The notes under the pieces are model-generated. The model searched no databases. It was not told the origin of the DNA and saw only the letters and a program-made list of their open reading frames with translations. DNA of 64,000 nt from Glaciihabitans sp. INWT7 (GTDB lineage: Bacteria > Actinomycetota > Actinomycetes > Actinomycetales > Microbacteriaceae): contig NZ_CP043653.1 of the NCBI RefSeq assembly GCF_014217685.1, positions 748,419 to 812,418 of the forward strand, read 5' to 3'. Both the position numbers and the translations under genes were made by a program. Shown piece by piece: positions 17,054-25,636 of this stretch. Positions within the stretch are counted from its first letter, which is position 1, and every line of letters begins with the position of its first letter.

Positions 17054-17893
17054 CTACTCGCGCGGACCCCGCAGGTGCTCCCGGGTGAGAGCGTCCATCT
17101 CTTCGTCGGTCAGCGCGTCCAGCGCCTTCGCCTCAGACCGGTCGACGCGCGACCAGCGCAGGAACATGAGGATCAGCACCGGCACATCCGCGACCTCCGC
17201 GATGAACCACAGCAGGTCGCCCGAGAGATGCTGGTCGTGATACGCCGAGGGGAACCAGGCGGGCAGTGATCCGGTCACCTGGCCGACACCGTCGAGCACC
17301 TGGTTGTTCAAGCGCAGCAGGATGCCCGGAATCGCGTCGACCACCAGCTCGACGAACACGAAAAGAAACTCCACGGTGATGAAAAAGCTCGTGCGCTGCG
17401 TGGTGTTCTCCACGATCGGCAGCACCATGAGGAGGCCCACCAGGGGCACCGCCACCGTGAGCGCAGCACCCGCGAACGCATTCTCGCGCAGGCCGCCCGC
17501 CAGTGGAGTGAGGAACACCGAGAAGGCCACCAGCGCGAACAGGGGAGCGAATACCGCATTGCCCGCCAGCCGTACCGGCCAGGAGCGCATCACGGCATCC
17601 ATCCGTTCGAGTGAGCCGCCGGTGAGTACCAGCCTCGCCAGCGCGACGGGCGCGCCGAGGCTCAGCAGGCCGGGAACGGCGAAGAGCAGGAGCGCGATCC
17701 TGGTCGTGAAGGCCCAGCGGAGGTCCATGCTCCAGGCGCCGAGAAAGCCCAGATTCACGACGGCGAACGAGCCGAGCCCCAGTGCGATGAACCAGACGGT
17801 GCGGATGCGCGGCCACGGCACTGCCCGCCGACGCAGTGCCAGCACGCCCGCGGCGTAGAGGGCTGCGGCCAGCACGATGACCCCCACGGACAC
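17054..17893 (-). CDS. CtaG-like (cytochrome c oxidase assembly) membrane protein
   Basis: 279 residues with about seven membrane helices. Motifs include LRWAFTTRIALLLFAVPGLLSLGAP and ENTTQRTSFF. The conserved late segment 'AYHDQHLSGDLLWFIAEVADVPVL' contains the His residues typical of the CtaG/caa3_CtaG family. The listed start is GTG 17893. The frame upstream stays family-like (TWRFDAVSVGV) back to a stop at about 17950 without ATG/GTG/TTG, and a G6 run (17928-17933) lies there. The true N-terminus may therefore be longer or disturbed by a frameshift. The C-terminal tail is charged (DALTDEEMDALTREHLRG). Confidence 0.8.
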   Translation of the reverse strand: MSVGVIVLAAALYAAGVLALRRRAVPWPRIRTVWFIALGLGSFAVVNLGFLGAWSMDLRWAFTTRIALLLFAVPGLLSLGAPVALARLVLTGGSLERMDAVMRSWPVRLAGNAVFAPLFALVAFSVFLTPLAGGLRENAFAGAALTVAVPLVGLLMVLPIVENTTQRTSFFITVEFLFVFVELVVDAIPGILLRLNNQVLDGVGQVTGSLPAWFPSAYHDQHLSGDLLWFIAEVADVPVLILMFLRWSRVDRSEAKALDALTDEEMDALTREHLRGPRE

Positions 17894-18085
17894 GGCGTCG
17901 AATCGCCACGTGGTGAGGAAGGTGAGGGGGGAAGGCGTGGCGGGCTCGATTCAGCGAAGCGGGGAGATCTGCGGGAGGTTCGAACGAATTCTGTCACGCC
18001 TCGCCGGGAGCTCGGCCCAGCATTTGGGCGACCCCCTGCCGGTAGGTTAGAGTGACTAGTCGGCTCGGGTTCGTCCGGAGTGCGG

Positions 18086-18157
18086 TGGGGTATGGTGTAA
18101 TTGGCAACACGGAAGATTCTGATTCTTTTGTTCTTGGTTCGAGTCCAGGTACCCCAG
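18086..18157 (+). tRNA. tRNA-Gln (anticodon CTG)
   Basis: All arms pair. Acceptor stem TGGGGTA (18086-18092) pairs with TACCCCA (18150-18156), with discriminator G. The D stem is GTGT/ACAC and the anticodon stem GAAGA/TCTTT (one G-U) around loop TTCTGAT with anticodon CTG. The variable loop is TGTT and the T arm CTTGG-TTCGAGT-CCAGG. CCA is not fully encoded (GCA follows). The excisionase and integrase genes start about 200 nt downstream, so the 3' half of this tRNA is the likely attachment site. Confidence 0.95.
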
Positions 18158-18353
18158 CACTAAATTCGGCGAGAAACCGCGGCTAAACAGCCCATTCGCC
18201 CTGACCTCCGGTCACCCCAATCTGGTGTCGATAGCCAGATTCCTTACCAAAAACCCTCCCACAGGGCCTGTTCGAGGCCTTCTCTGCTGGCAGATGCGGG
18301 GAAGTACCGGACGCTCCTGGCAGGCGCGGGTCTGTCTCACGTACCTGACCTGT

Positions 18354-18548
18354 ATGGATGATTCGCAGTCTCAGACGCCGGTGTTCCTCACGCAGAGCCA
18401 GGTTGCAGAGCTTCTGAGGTTGCCGGTCCGCACGGTGGAGAGCTGGCGGCTGACCAGGTCGGGTCCGTCCTGGGTGAAGCTTGGGCGGCATGTGCGGTAC
18501 GAGCAGGGTGAACTGCTCGCCTGGGTGAAGGGGCGCCGTCATGGGTAG
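18354..18548 (+). CDS. excisionase-like MerR/AlpA helix-turn-helix protein
   Basis: 64 residues from ATG 18354 (MDDSQSQTPVFLTQSQVAELL). The whole protein is a winged-helix DNA-binding unit of the excisionase (AlpA / HTH_17) type: FLTQSQVAELLRLPVRTVESW for the HTH, and GPSWVKLGRHVRYEQGELLAWV for the wing. Such proteins steer the adjacent integrase towards excision. Its stop overlaps the integrase start by 8 nt, so the two are made together. Confidence 0.85.
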   Translation: MDDSQSQTPVFLTQSQVAELLRLPVRTVESWRLTRSGPSWVKLGRHVRYEQGELLAWVKGRRHG

Positions 18549-19746
18549 GCCCCGCATCCGCGCCGGCGAGTTCGGCGCGATTCAGATCACCCGCCTTGCC
18601 GCGGGCAGCTACCGTGCCCGAGCGCGGGCGCGGGACGACGCGGGAAAGCTGCATCAACTCGTGGTCGTAGCCGACACCGAGGATGCCGCGCGGCTCGCGC
18701 TCCAGCGCAAGGTAGAGGCGCTGAGTACGTCGACGTTCGCGGGGGTCACCGGGGCGAACACGATCGCCGAGGTCGGGGCGTCCTGGCTGGAGCAGGTGCG
18801 CGCCCGAGCGATCGCCGGGTCACTTACGTTCTCCACCTACGAGTCCTACGAGACCGTCGTGCGGTGCGTCCTGCTGCCGCAGTGCGGCGGGATCACCCTC
18901 GACGCGTTGACCGTGGGGAGATGCGACCGAATCATCCAGGCGATCATGCTGCAACGCAGCGTCTCCGCCGCCCGTCGAGCCCGCGTTGTGTTGGGACAGA
19001 TCTGCGGATACGCGGTGCGTGACGATGCCATCCGCTACAACCCTGTCCGGGATGTGCAGCGGCTGCCCTTGGGCGAGAAGAAGACCTCAATCCTCATCCC
19101 GGCGCAGATCGTCGGCATTCGTGAACTGATGCAGCACTGGCGGGAGACACCCACGAACGGGCCACGCCCGGACTACCGGGCACTCATCGACGGCATGGAC
19201 ATCATGCTCGGAACCTCCGCCCGCGTGGGGGAGTGCATCGGGCTGCGCCGGTGCGATGTGGACATGACCACGGCCCCGCCGACACTCCTCATCAACGGCA
19301 CCATCGTGCAGACGAAGGAACACGGGATCACCCGGAAGGACTCGCCCAAACGCACCCGTCAGCGCCGCCGGGTGTCACTTCCGGCGCTGGCTGCCGCCGC
19401 GGTGCGCCGTCGACTCGCACTGGCGGAATCAAGCAAGGACGCGCTGCTGTTCGCCACGAAGAATGGGAACCCGATCAGCGTCAGCAACTATGAACGGCTG
19501 CTTCGGTCCTTCATCGACGACAACTTCGAGGAACTGGAAAAGCTCGACGTGGAGGTGGGGCATTACAGCACTCACATCTATCGCCGCACCACCGCCACCC
19601 TTGTGGAGCGCGCGGTGGGGCTAACGCTCGCGTCCCGGCTGCTTGGGCACGCGAGCGAGCAAATCACCCGGACCAGCTACGTCGTCAGCGCCGAACAAGT
19701 CGACCCCATCACGGTCGGCGTTCTCGACGGGTTGTTAGGAAGCTGA
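18541..19746 (+). CDS. int: tyrosine-type site-specific integrase
   Basis: 401 residues. An N-terminal Arg-rich AP2-like arm-binding domain (1-65) is followed by a SAM-like core-binding domain (about 75-175) and the catalytic domain. Catalytic residues visible are R228 (GTSARVGE), H345 and R348 (HIYRRTT), H370 (LLGHAS) and the nucleophile Y380 (RTSYVV). The gene directly follows tRNA-Gln and the small excisionase gene. This is the standard layout of an element integrated at a tRNA 3' end, with integration at this tRNA inferred from position. Confidence 0.95.
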   Translation: MGRPRIRAGEFGAIQITRLAAGSYRARARARDDAGKLHQLVVVADTEDAARLALQRKVEALSTSTFAGVTGANTIAEVGASWLEQVRARAIAGSLTFSTYESYETVVRCVLLPQCGGITLDALTVGRCDRIIQAIMLQRSVSAARRARVVLGQICGYAVRDDAIRYNPVRDVQRLPLGEKKTSILIPAQIVGIRELMQHWRETPTNGPRPDYRALIDGMDIMLGTSARVGECIGLRRCDVDMTTAPPTLLINGTIVQTKEHGITRKDSPKRTRQRRRVSLPALAAAAVRRRLALAESSKDALLFATKNGNPISVSNYERLLRSFIDDNFEELEKLDVEVGHYSTHIYRRTTATLVERAVGLTLASRLLGHASEQITRTSYVVSAEQVDPITVGVLDGLLGS

Positions 19747-19881
19747 CTGGCCCTGTCGCGCTCGTTGCGGTCTTCGCGAACCTGGCTGGGTGCACTGGTT
19801 CGACCAGAACCACCTGCTCCTCGATCGGCGATCGGCAGTGATTCATGCGGTGCCCGGGGAGGAGTCGCCCACCTTTGTAAC

Positions 19882-20469
19882 TCAAAGAACCGGTTTTACC
19901 GCCGCATCTTTAAAGAATGTCTCTTCCGCTGCTCTTCGAGCGGCGAAGTCGTCTTTCATAAACTGGGCGAAGTCTTCCTCGCGGTTAATGATCGCAAGCT
20001 CTTCCTGGATGGCGGCTGGCGTCTCTCCGGGCCAGGTTGTTTGGCGGGTAGGGCGGTCGCTGTCGAGTTTGGTGCCGGCGATTGCTGTCCAGTCTCGGAG
20101 TCGTTCGCGGGCGGCCGCGAAGTCGGCGTGCCATGCCACGGGGGCTGAGCCTTCCTGTTCCGGGTCGTATGCGCCGAGCCAGTGGAGGTGGAGCGCGGCG
20201 AGTTCCCAGACCAGTTCTGGGTGTCGGTGCCAGTACGGGGGGATGATGGTGACTGGGAGACCGTAGCTGCGACGCAGCCAATTCACCCAGCCGTCGAGGG
20301 CGAACCACTCTTGGACCGCTTCCTCCGCCGTGAGCACGTTCCAGTTGACCGGGTGCGGAGGTTCTGGTCTGAACAGTTCTTCCTCGGACGCGCCAGCGAA
20401 TTCGTCATCCCCTGCTTCGGGCTCGTCCAATTCCGGCACATCGATAGGAAGTGTGGGGTGGTCATCCAT
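19882..20469 (-). CDS. DUF4913-type protein
   Basis: 195 residues from ATG 20469, with GAGGG 7 nt upstream. The N-terminal 45 residues are acidic. The core 'EWFALDGWVNWLRRSYGL', 'IIPPYWHRHPELVWELAALHLHWLGAY' and 'AVAWHADF'-like segment match DUF4913, a domain found in actinobacterial conjugative elements next to coupling-protein and ssb genes. No enzymatic motif is recognised. It is the last gene of the minus-strand plasmid-type operon and converges on the integrase. Confidence 0.75.
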   Translation of the reverse strand: MDDHPTLPIDVPELDEPEAGDDEFAGASEEELFRPEPPHPVNWNVLTAEEAVQEWFALDGWVNWLRRSYGLPVTIIPPYWHRHPELVWELAALHLHWLGAYDPEQEGSAPVAWHADFAAARERLRDWTAIAGTKLDSDRPTRQTTWPGETPAAIQEELAIINREEDFAQFMKDDFAARRAAEETFFKDAAVKPVL

Positions 20470-20572
20470 GGTCATGCCCTCGATGCTTACGTCCGGGAAA
20501 TGGGGTGCTGGTAGCGGGGGGAAGGGTGTCAAGGTTTGGCCTCGGCCGCCACCAGCAAGTCGGGCTCTTTCC

Positions 20573-21133
20573 TTACAGGGATAGAGCGTTTGATTGCGCG
20601 GGTGCGCTCCGGTGGGGGTGTTTCGTGCTGATGTCGGCGAGCTGTTCGCGCCGCTCCGAACTGCCACGGGCAGCAGCAGCCCGTGCCGACACAGGGGTTG
20701 GTGCGGTCGTGGCGGGGAGTTCTCCGGCAAGTCCGCTGGCCGCGATGCTCTCCGGGCCTGCGGCACTGCCGACGGGTGCTTTGCGGTTCACGTTGTAGCT
20801 CTGGCGTGCGGCATCGTGACCCATTTTCTTGGCCACGAACTCTTCTCCTGCCTGGACCTGCCCGTCGACCTCGTGGTCGTATTCGTGGACGTATCCTTCG
20901 GCGATGAACTTGTCGCCTTTCTGGAAGTGCTCGTAGGAGCGTTCGGCGGCTTTGCGATATTGGACGAGGTTGTGGAAGCTGGACTCGAGTTGAGTGAAGG
21001 ACCCGTCGTCGTTGCGTTGAAAGTGTTCCTGCCCGACCTTGACGTATAAGCGGGCCTCTCCTTTGCTGGTCATGGTCAGTTCGGGGTCGGTGACGATAAA
21101 GCCGGAGAGGGACTGTTGGGTGCGGATAGTCAT
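20573..21133 (-). CDS. ssb: single-stranded DNA-binding protein (element-encoded)
   Basis: 186 residues from ATG 21133 (MTIRTQQSLSGFIVTDPEL). An N-terminal OB fold (1-105) is recognised by LTMTSKGEARLYVKVGQEH, the aromatic FHNLVQYRKAAE strand and KGDKFIAEGYVHEY. A long Ala/Arg/Ser-rich tail (about 110-186) replaces the usual acidic SSB tip, so interaction with host replication proteins may differ. It belongs to the conjugative-element operon and would protect DNA during transfer. Confidence 0.85.
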   Translation of the reverse strand: MTIRTQQSLSGFIVTDPELTMTSKGEARLYVKVGQEHFQRNDDGSFTQLESSFHNLVQYRKAAERSYEHFQKGDKFIAEGYVHEYDHEVDGQVQAGEEFVAKKMGHDAARQSYNVNRKAPVGSAAGPESIAASGLAGELPATTAPTPVSARAAAARGSSERREQLADISTKHPHRSAPAQSNALSL

Positions 21134-21278
21134 GGGACTGCTCCTTCAATATGTTTATGAAACGACGCGGCCTCATGGCTTGCCACAGGTAAGGAGCGAT
21201 GGCCGCGCCACAAACGGGTTCCGGTCGCCCCCTCGCGTCCGATGGTGGGCTCGATGGCTTGCTGGTGTTCCGTTTGGC

Positions 21279-22172
21279 TCATAGCCCGAGCGGCCCGTTG
21301 TCCCGTCGTTTCGGTGGAATGTGGTGGGGGCGGGCTGGCGCGGTGAGTGTATTTCGGCCGGCGGTGACGCGGAGGGCGGACCGGATCGTTGTCGCGGCCT
21401 CCCGTGCGGTGAGTCCCGCCTTCTCGGCCGCCGCACCGAGGACCGCATGCAGCTGGTCAGGTTGAGTCCCGGTTTCAGCGGCGCGGCATGCCGCCCAGAA
21501 CAGGGCTCTGTTCCGCTCACCCTCACCGCGGCCCGCAACCCAGGCAGCCAGTCCTTCAATGTTGACCGGTTGGAGACGGCGCGGACGAGGTGGTGCGGCG
21601 GGGAGCGGCTCGAGGAATGAGCGGAGCGCGCCAGCATTGATGGCTGCCCCTTGCTGGTTCGCTGTCGCGATCACCGTATACTCGTGCGCGTTTGATGCGG
21701 TCCCAGCAATTGAGGGTGGGGCGAGGATGTAGCCGCCGACGCCGCGAAAGTCGATGTGTGCGGAGGGTGCTTGCCAGGACTGCTGCGGGTGATCGACGTC
21801 GGTGGGGTAGTAGGCGTGGATGCCACCCGAGGGGGTGCGGATCAGCGCTTCCCAGCGGGCGGTGATCCTGGAGCGACGTGCTCGTTCGAACGCGGCGAAC
21901 CCGGAGTGTTCCGGACGCCGGTCGATATCGACCACGTCGATCCCGGAGGAAGCTCCGGTGGGGATTCCGATGTTCGCCGTCGGCCACTTGTCCCACCAAG
22001 CGCGCACAGTTCGCAGGTTGGTTGTGGCGTCGTGAAAACCGTGGGCGGTGAGCGGCCGTTTCTCGCCAGGTACGCACGGAAACACGGGCACCCCTTCCGC
22101 GGCATAGCGGGCAGCCGACTGCGGCAACGGCAAGGCGGCGACCTCCGCAAGGATGGGGACAATTCCGTTCAC
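21279..22172 (-). CDS. bifunctional DNA primase/polymerase (prim-pol)
   Basis: 297 residues. The N-terminal two thirds show the prim-pol (AEP) fold: AARYAAEGVPVFPCVPGEKRP, TNLRTVRAWWDKWPTANIGIPTG, the metal-binding DVVDIDRR pair, HAYYPT, and HIDFRGVGGYILAPPS. The C-terminal segment (EGLAAWVAGRGEGERNRALFWAACRAAE) is the helical region that usually follows. It would synthesise primers for element replication or transfer. Its start overlaps the stop of the ArdC-like gene by 4 nt. Truncated relative to primase-helicase fusions: no helicase domain. Confidence 0.85.
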   Translation of the reverse strand: MNGIVPILAEVAALPLPQSAARYAAEGVPVFPCVPGEKRPLTAHGFHDATTNLRTVRAWWDKWPTANIGIPTGASSGIDVVDIDRRPEHSGFAAFERARRSRITARWEALIRTPSGGIHAYYPTDVDHPQQSWQAPSAHIDFRGVGGYILAPPSIAGTASNAHEYTVIATANQQGAAINAGALRSFLEPLPAAPPRPRRLQPVNIEGLAAWVAGRGEGERNRALFWAACRAAETGTQPDQLHAVLGAAAEKAGLTAREAATTIRSALRVTAGRNTLTAPARPHHIPPKRRDNGPLGL

Positions 22173-23248
22173 AGCGCAGGCATCCCCGACGATGCGTTGC
22201 CCTGCCGGAGAGAGGTCACACGGTGGAAGGGCACCGGTGGGCGCACCGACTGCTGGGCTGAGGGTGCTCCTCGGACCAGTCCTGGCGGGTCGCCGTCTCC
22301 GATCTGCGCGGTGGTTAGGTTGTCCAGGATGCAGACGGCGGCCGCGCGGACGCGTTCCCCGGTTGCCTGTACCACCTCGGCTGGGGTTTTGCCTTCCACA
22401 GAACTGGCCCAGGAGCTGACGTAGGGGATGGTGTAGCTGCTGGTGTCGAGGTTGTGGGCGGCACCGATCATCATCGCCACCGATTCGGCCTCGACCTCAC
22501 CGATGCCGCGGTGGGCTGTGGCGTCGAGGTTGTCGGGGCCGTGCAGCATCACATGGGCCAGTTCGTGGGCGAGGGTTTTTACTTGGGCGGCGTCGTCCAT
22601 GTTGCCGCGCACTGACACGGTCTGGCTGGTGTAATCGGTGAGCCCGTTCGCCCCGCGGATGGCCCGTTCGTCCAAGACCTGTTGGATCCTGAAACCGTGA
22701 TCGTGAAGTTGGGAAGCCAACCCCTCCCACAACCCGTCCGGCGCGGCCCCGCGCAACAGCACGGCCGACGGGCGTTCCGGGACGGGGTCGCCTGCGGTTT
22801 GGGATAAGTCCCACACGTAGGCCGGCTTCACGCCGATCATCCGGGAGCGGACAACCTCCCCAAGCCGCGGTTTCTCCGCTCGACTGAGTCGTCGCCACGA
22901 TTCCGCAATCTGGGGTGTTGTGGTGGCGAACCGGGCCGTCACCGGGGCCTGAATCATGTACCCGGACTGTCCTTTGGCGACGGCCCGGCCGAGTTGCTGC
23001 CACTGTCTGAACCCGGCCACATACGAGGGCATCGGCTCGGGTACCCGCCCGGCCTCGTATGCGGCGGAATGCTGTACAAAGATCAGCAGGGTGTTACCGA
23101 AGGATCGGCCCCGGAACCGGGCAGCGAATTCCATCGCTCGACGCCAGTCATCGCTGGACACCAAACCATCGACCGCGGCAACTAACTGTTCGTGCAGCTG
23201 AGCAATTCGCTCGTCGCGAGAGGAACCTGACTGATCTGAATCCGACAT
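22169..23248 (-). CDS. ArdC-like antirestriction protein with zincin domain
   Basis: 359 residues from ATG 23248, preceded by GAGAGGAAG. The N-terminal part (EFAARFRGRSFGNTLLIFVQ, SYVAGFRQWQQLGRAVAKGQSG) matches the ssDNA-binding domain of ArdC/DUF1738 proteins. The central region contains the zinc metalloprotease helix HELAHVMLHG, with a downstream EVEAESVA as third ligand region. ArdC proteins protect incoming conjugative DNA from restriction. A role here fits its place between the coupling protein and the primase. The C-terminal 50 residues are a non-conserved linker. Confidence 0.82.
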   Translation of the reverse strand: MSDSDQSGSSRDERIAQLHEQLVAAVDGLVSSDDWRRAMEFAARFRGRSFGNTLLIFVQHSAAYEAGRVPEPMPSYVAGFRQWQQLGRAVAKGQSGYMIQAPVTARFATTTPQIAESWRRLSRAEKPRLGEVVRSRMIGVKPAYVWDLSQTAGDPVPERPSAVLLRGAAPDGLWEGLASQLHDHGFRIQQVLDERAIRGANGLTDYTSQTVSVRGNMDDAAQVKTLAHELAHVMLHGPDNLDATAHRGIGEVEAESVAMMIGAAHNLDTSSYTIPYVSSWASSVEGKTPAEVVQATGERVRAAAVCILDNLTTAQIGDGDPPGLVRGAPSAQQSVRPPVPFHRVTSLRQGNASSGMPAL

Positions 23249-23343
23249 CCCGCTTCCTCTCCGACTCCCCGTCACGGCAGTGCTCGACACAGGAGAGGTG
23301 CGCCACGGATCCCATGGCGGGAACCGAGGCTTCGGGTTGTCGG

Positions 23344-25109
23344 TCAGGGTGTTCGGAGTTGCTCTTCGAGGTTGGACCGTTCGGTCTGAAGTTGACGGGC
23401 ATCCCGCCGGGCGGTCCAGGGGCGGAGGTCGGTGATGATGGGGCGTGCCGTCCGCAGCATGGTCACGCTGATTCCGAACGGCAAGGTTCGCAGCACGTTG
23501 GGTGGCATGACCGGGACACGGCGCAGGGAGCGCTGGGAGGAGTAGCCGCCGTACTGGTCGGTTGAGACGGAGCTGGTTTGTTCATCGCGGTCGCCGATGA
23601 GGGTGGAGAGGTCTTGGAGGTCGCGGCTGTTGGAGGCGCCGCCGAGAATGATTTTGACGATCGAGGCGTCCCAGATGGCGTTTGCGTTGTTGTCGCCCCA
23701 TTTCTCCCGCGCCTGCGCCAACGACTGCAGGACGGGCATGGTGGTAATTCCGGTGCCGCCTCCTTCTGCCATCAATGTGGGCAGGGAGGGGAGGGGAGGG
23801 GTGCGAGGTTTCCGATCTCATCCAGTGCCATCAGGAGCGGTGGGTCGAGGCGGGCGCCGGGGGAGCGGGCGGCAAGCTTCCGCGCCGTTTCGACTAGGTC
23901 TTCGATGAACGCTGCGACGAGGCCAGCGGATGCGCCGGCTCCGGCCCCTGTGGCGAGCAGGTAGAGGGTGCCGCGGCGGGTGAGGAAGTCGGCTGGGTCG
24001 AATTCTTTACCGTCATCGGGGGTGACGGCGGCCAGGACGCGGGGGTCGGCGAGAGCCTGGAAGGCAAGTCCGACGCCTTGCCAGATCGAGTCTCGGGTTC
24101 TCGGGTCGGATTGGATCATCGAGTCCAGGGAGTCCGCCCACCCGTATGCCGCACCGGGGTCGGTTTGCAGGATCCGCACCGCGTCCCCCGCTGCTGCGGG
24201 GCTGAGCGCCCACTGGTAGACGGTGCGGGCGTCCCGACCGTCGAGGGCGGCCGCGTGCAGCAGCGATTGGATGGCTGCCCGGGTTTTGCCTTCCCAGAAC
24301 GACCCATTCTCGACCTGGTTACCACCCAGCCCGGTGCCGGCGGCGAGTCCGGTCGCTCGGATCATCGCGGTCAACGGGTCCTGGCATCCCCGCACCGGGG
24401 ACCACCGCAATCCGACCGGCAGTCCCGGGGCAAGTTGCTGCGGATCGAACACCGCAACCGGTCCGAGTCGTTGGCGGGCGGTGAGGGTGGCGGTGAGGTT
24501 GTCGGGTCTGGTGCTGGTGCTGATCACCGCGCCGGGCGCGTCGAGGATCGCGTTGATGACGATGTGCAACCCTTTTCCGCTGCGTGGCGGCCCGATCAGA
24601 AGGATGGAATCCTCAACGGTCGCCCACACCTGTTGACCGCGCGCGGTCCCCAGAAGGTAGCCGACATCCTTTGCGGTCGGCTGCGCCACCGACGGCCGAA
24701 CTGTTGGTGCCAATTTGACGAGCTGCCCGGCCGAGGCGAGCCGGCGTATTTCCGCTGTGGTGGCCGTGCCTTCCAGCTTCCGTGGATCAGTCTTGCTGCG
24801 ATTAGTGCGGACCTTCGCAACCACCCACACCGTCGGGACGATGACGACGGTGAAGATCACGGTGACGAGTGCCCAATACAGGACCCAGTTCAACCCGTGA
24901 ACACCAAGAGGGATCCCGGGCTTGAGGGGATGGGCAAACACCCCTAGGCCGGAACCTGTCCCTCCGGTCGGGGCCGGCAGCCCGGTCAGCAATGCCGTGG
25001 CCGTGCCAGCACCCCGCAGGATGAGAGCGAATGCGACACCTCCGCCGAGGGCACCTAACCCGAGGTTCAACAGCTGGTCGTTGACGGGTCGACCCTGCTG
25101 TCCGCTCAC
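23344..25109 (-). pseudogene. conjugative coupling protein (TraG/TraM-recognition type), frameshifted
   Basis: The 5' part (25109-23772, 445 codons from GTG) has two membrane helices (about 15-40, 70-100) and a Walker A motif (LLIGPPRSGKG). It runs into Walker B (LLMALDEIGNLAPLPS), then a wrong-frame PPCPH and stop. The 3' part (23775-23344) resumes with MAEGGGTGITTMPVLQSLAQAREKW, the normal continuation in this family. Three copies of CCCCT (23787-23801, minus strand) mark the break. Removing one copy restores APLPSLPTLMAEGGG. The protein would pump DNA into the transfer channel. It is inactive as read unless frameshifting or repeat slippage restores it. The start overlaps the stop of the upstream gene. 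Confidence 0.85.
23787..23801. repeat. (AGGGG)3 slippage tract in the coupling-protein gene
   Basis: Three perfect tandem 5-bp units (CCCCT on the coding strand) sit exactly at the point where the reading frame is lost. Two units would give an open frame with the family-typical residues. A fourth unit would put it in the third frame and a fifth would restore it. Confidence 0.85.
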
Positions 25110-25636
25110 CAGGTGCCCCCGCGGACCAGAGTGCCAGAGCTCGTCCCGAACAGGATCACATCGGTTGTCCCAGGGATCTGCTCGAGCATGACATTAAGGT
25201 GTCCGTCTGTTGCTGCTCGGCGCTCCCCGAGAATTACGGCGATGGCGACGTTCTCGCCCGGCAGGAATCCTTCACCAATCATTTCCTGCACATCGACGGC
25301 ACGGTCGCCTTCGCGCACCTCAAGGCGAATCGGATCTCCGTGCTGTTCAGCGATGCAGCCGACCAACTCGCGGATCAGGTTCCGCCCGAGCGGACCAGCC
25401 AGGAACAAATCACCATCGAGGGTTGAGTGGACCGTGCCATCCTTCCTGATGGTGAGGACGATGTGGGGGACTGACTGGTGGGCCCAAAACTGTTGCACTG
25501 TGCTCCCGGGTTGCGAAAAGGCGGTCGTATGTTTCTCGAAGGAGCGCGGTGTTCCCCGAGACCGCTCGCGATCCGCCTCACTCCAGGCGCAGGAAGACCA
25601 AGTCGGTCGCGGGACCGAAGATGTGGGGACCCTCAT
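25106..25636 (-). CDS. hypothetical protein of the transfer operon
   Basis: 176 residues from ATG 25636, which overlaps the stop of the coiled-coil gene upstream; its own stop overlaps the GTG of the coupling protein. The N-terminal 45 residues are Arg/Ser-rich. The rest (VPHIVLTIRKDGTVHSTLDG, ELVGCIAEQHGDPIRLEVREGDR, GENVAIAVILGE) looks like an alpha/beta domain. No family is recognised. Its fixed place upstream of the coupling protein suggests a transfer-related role. Confidence 0.65.
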   Translation of the reverse strand: MRVPTSSVPRPTWSSCAWSEADRERSRGTPRSFEKHTTAFSQPGSTVQQFWAHQSVPHIVLTIRKDGTVHSTLDGDLFLAGPLGRNLIRELVGCIAEQHGDPIRLEVREGDRAVDVQEMIGEGFLPGENVAIAVILGERRAATDGHLNVMLEQIPGTTDVILFGTSSGTLVRGGTW

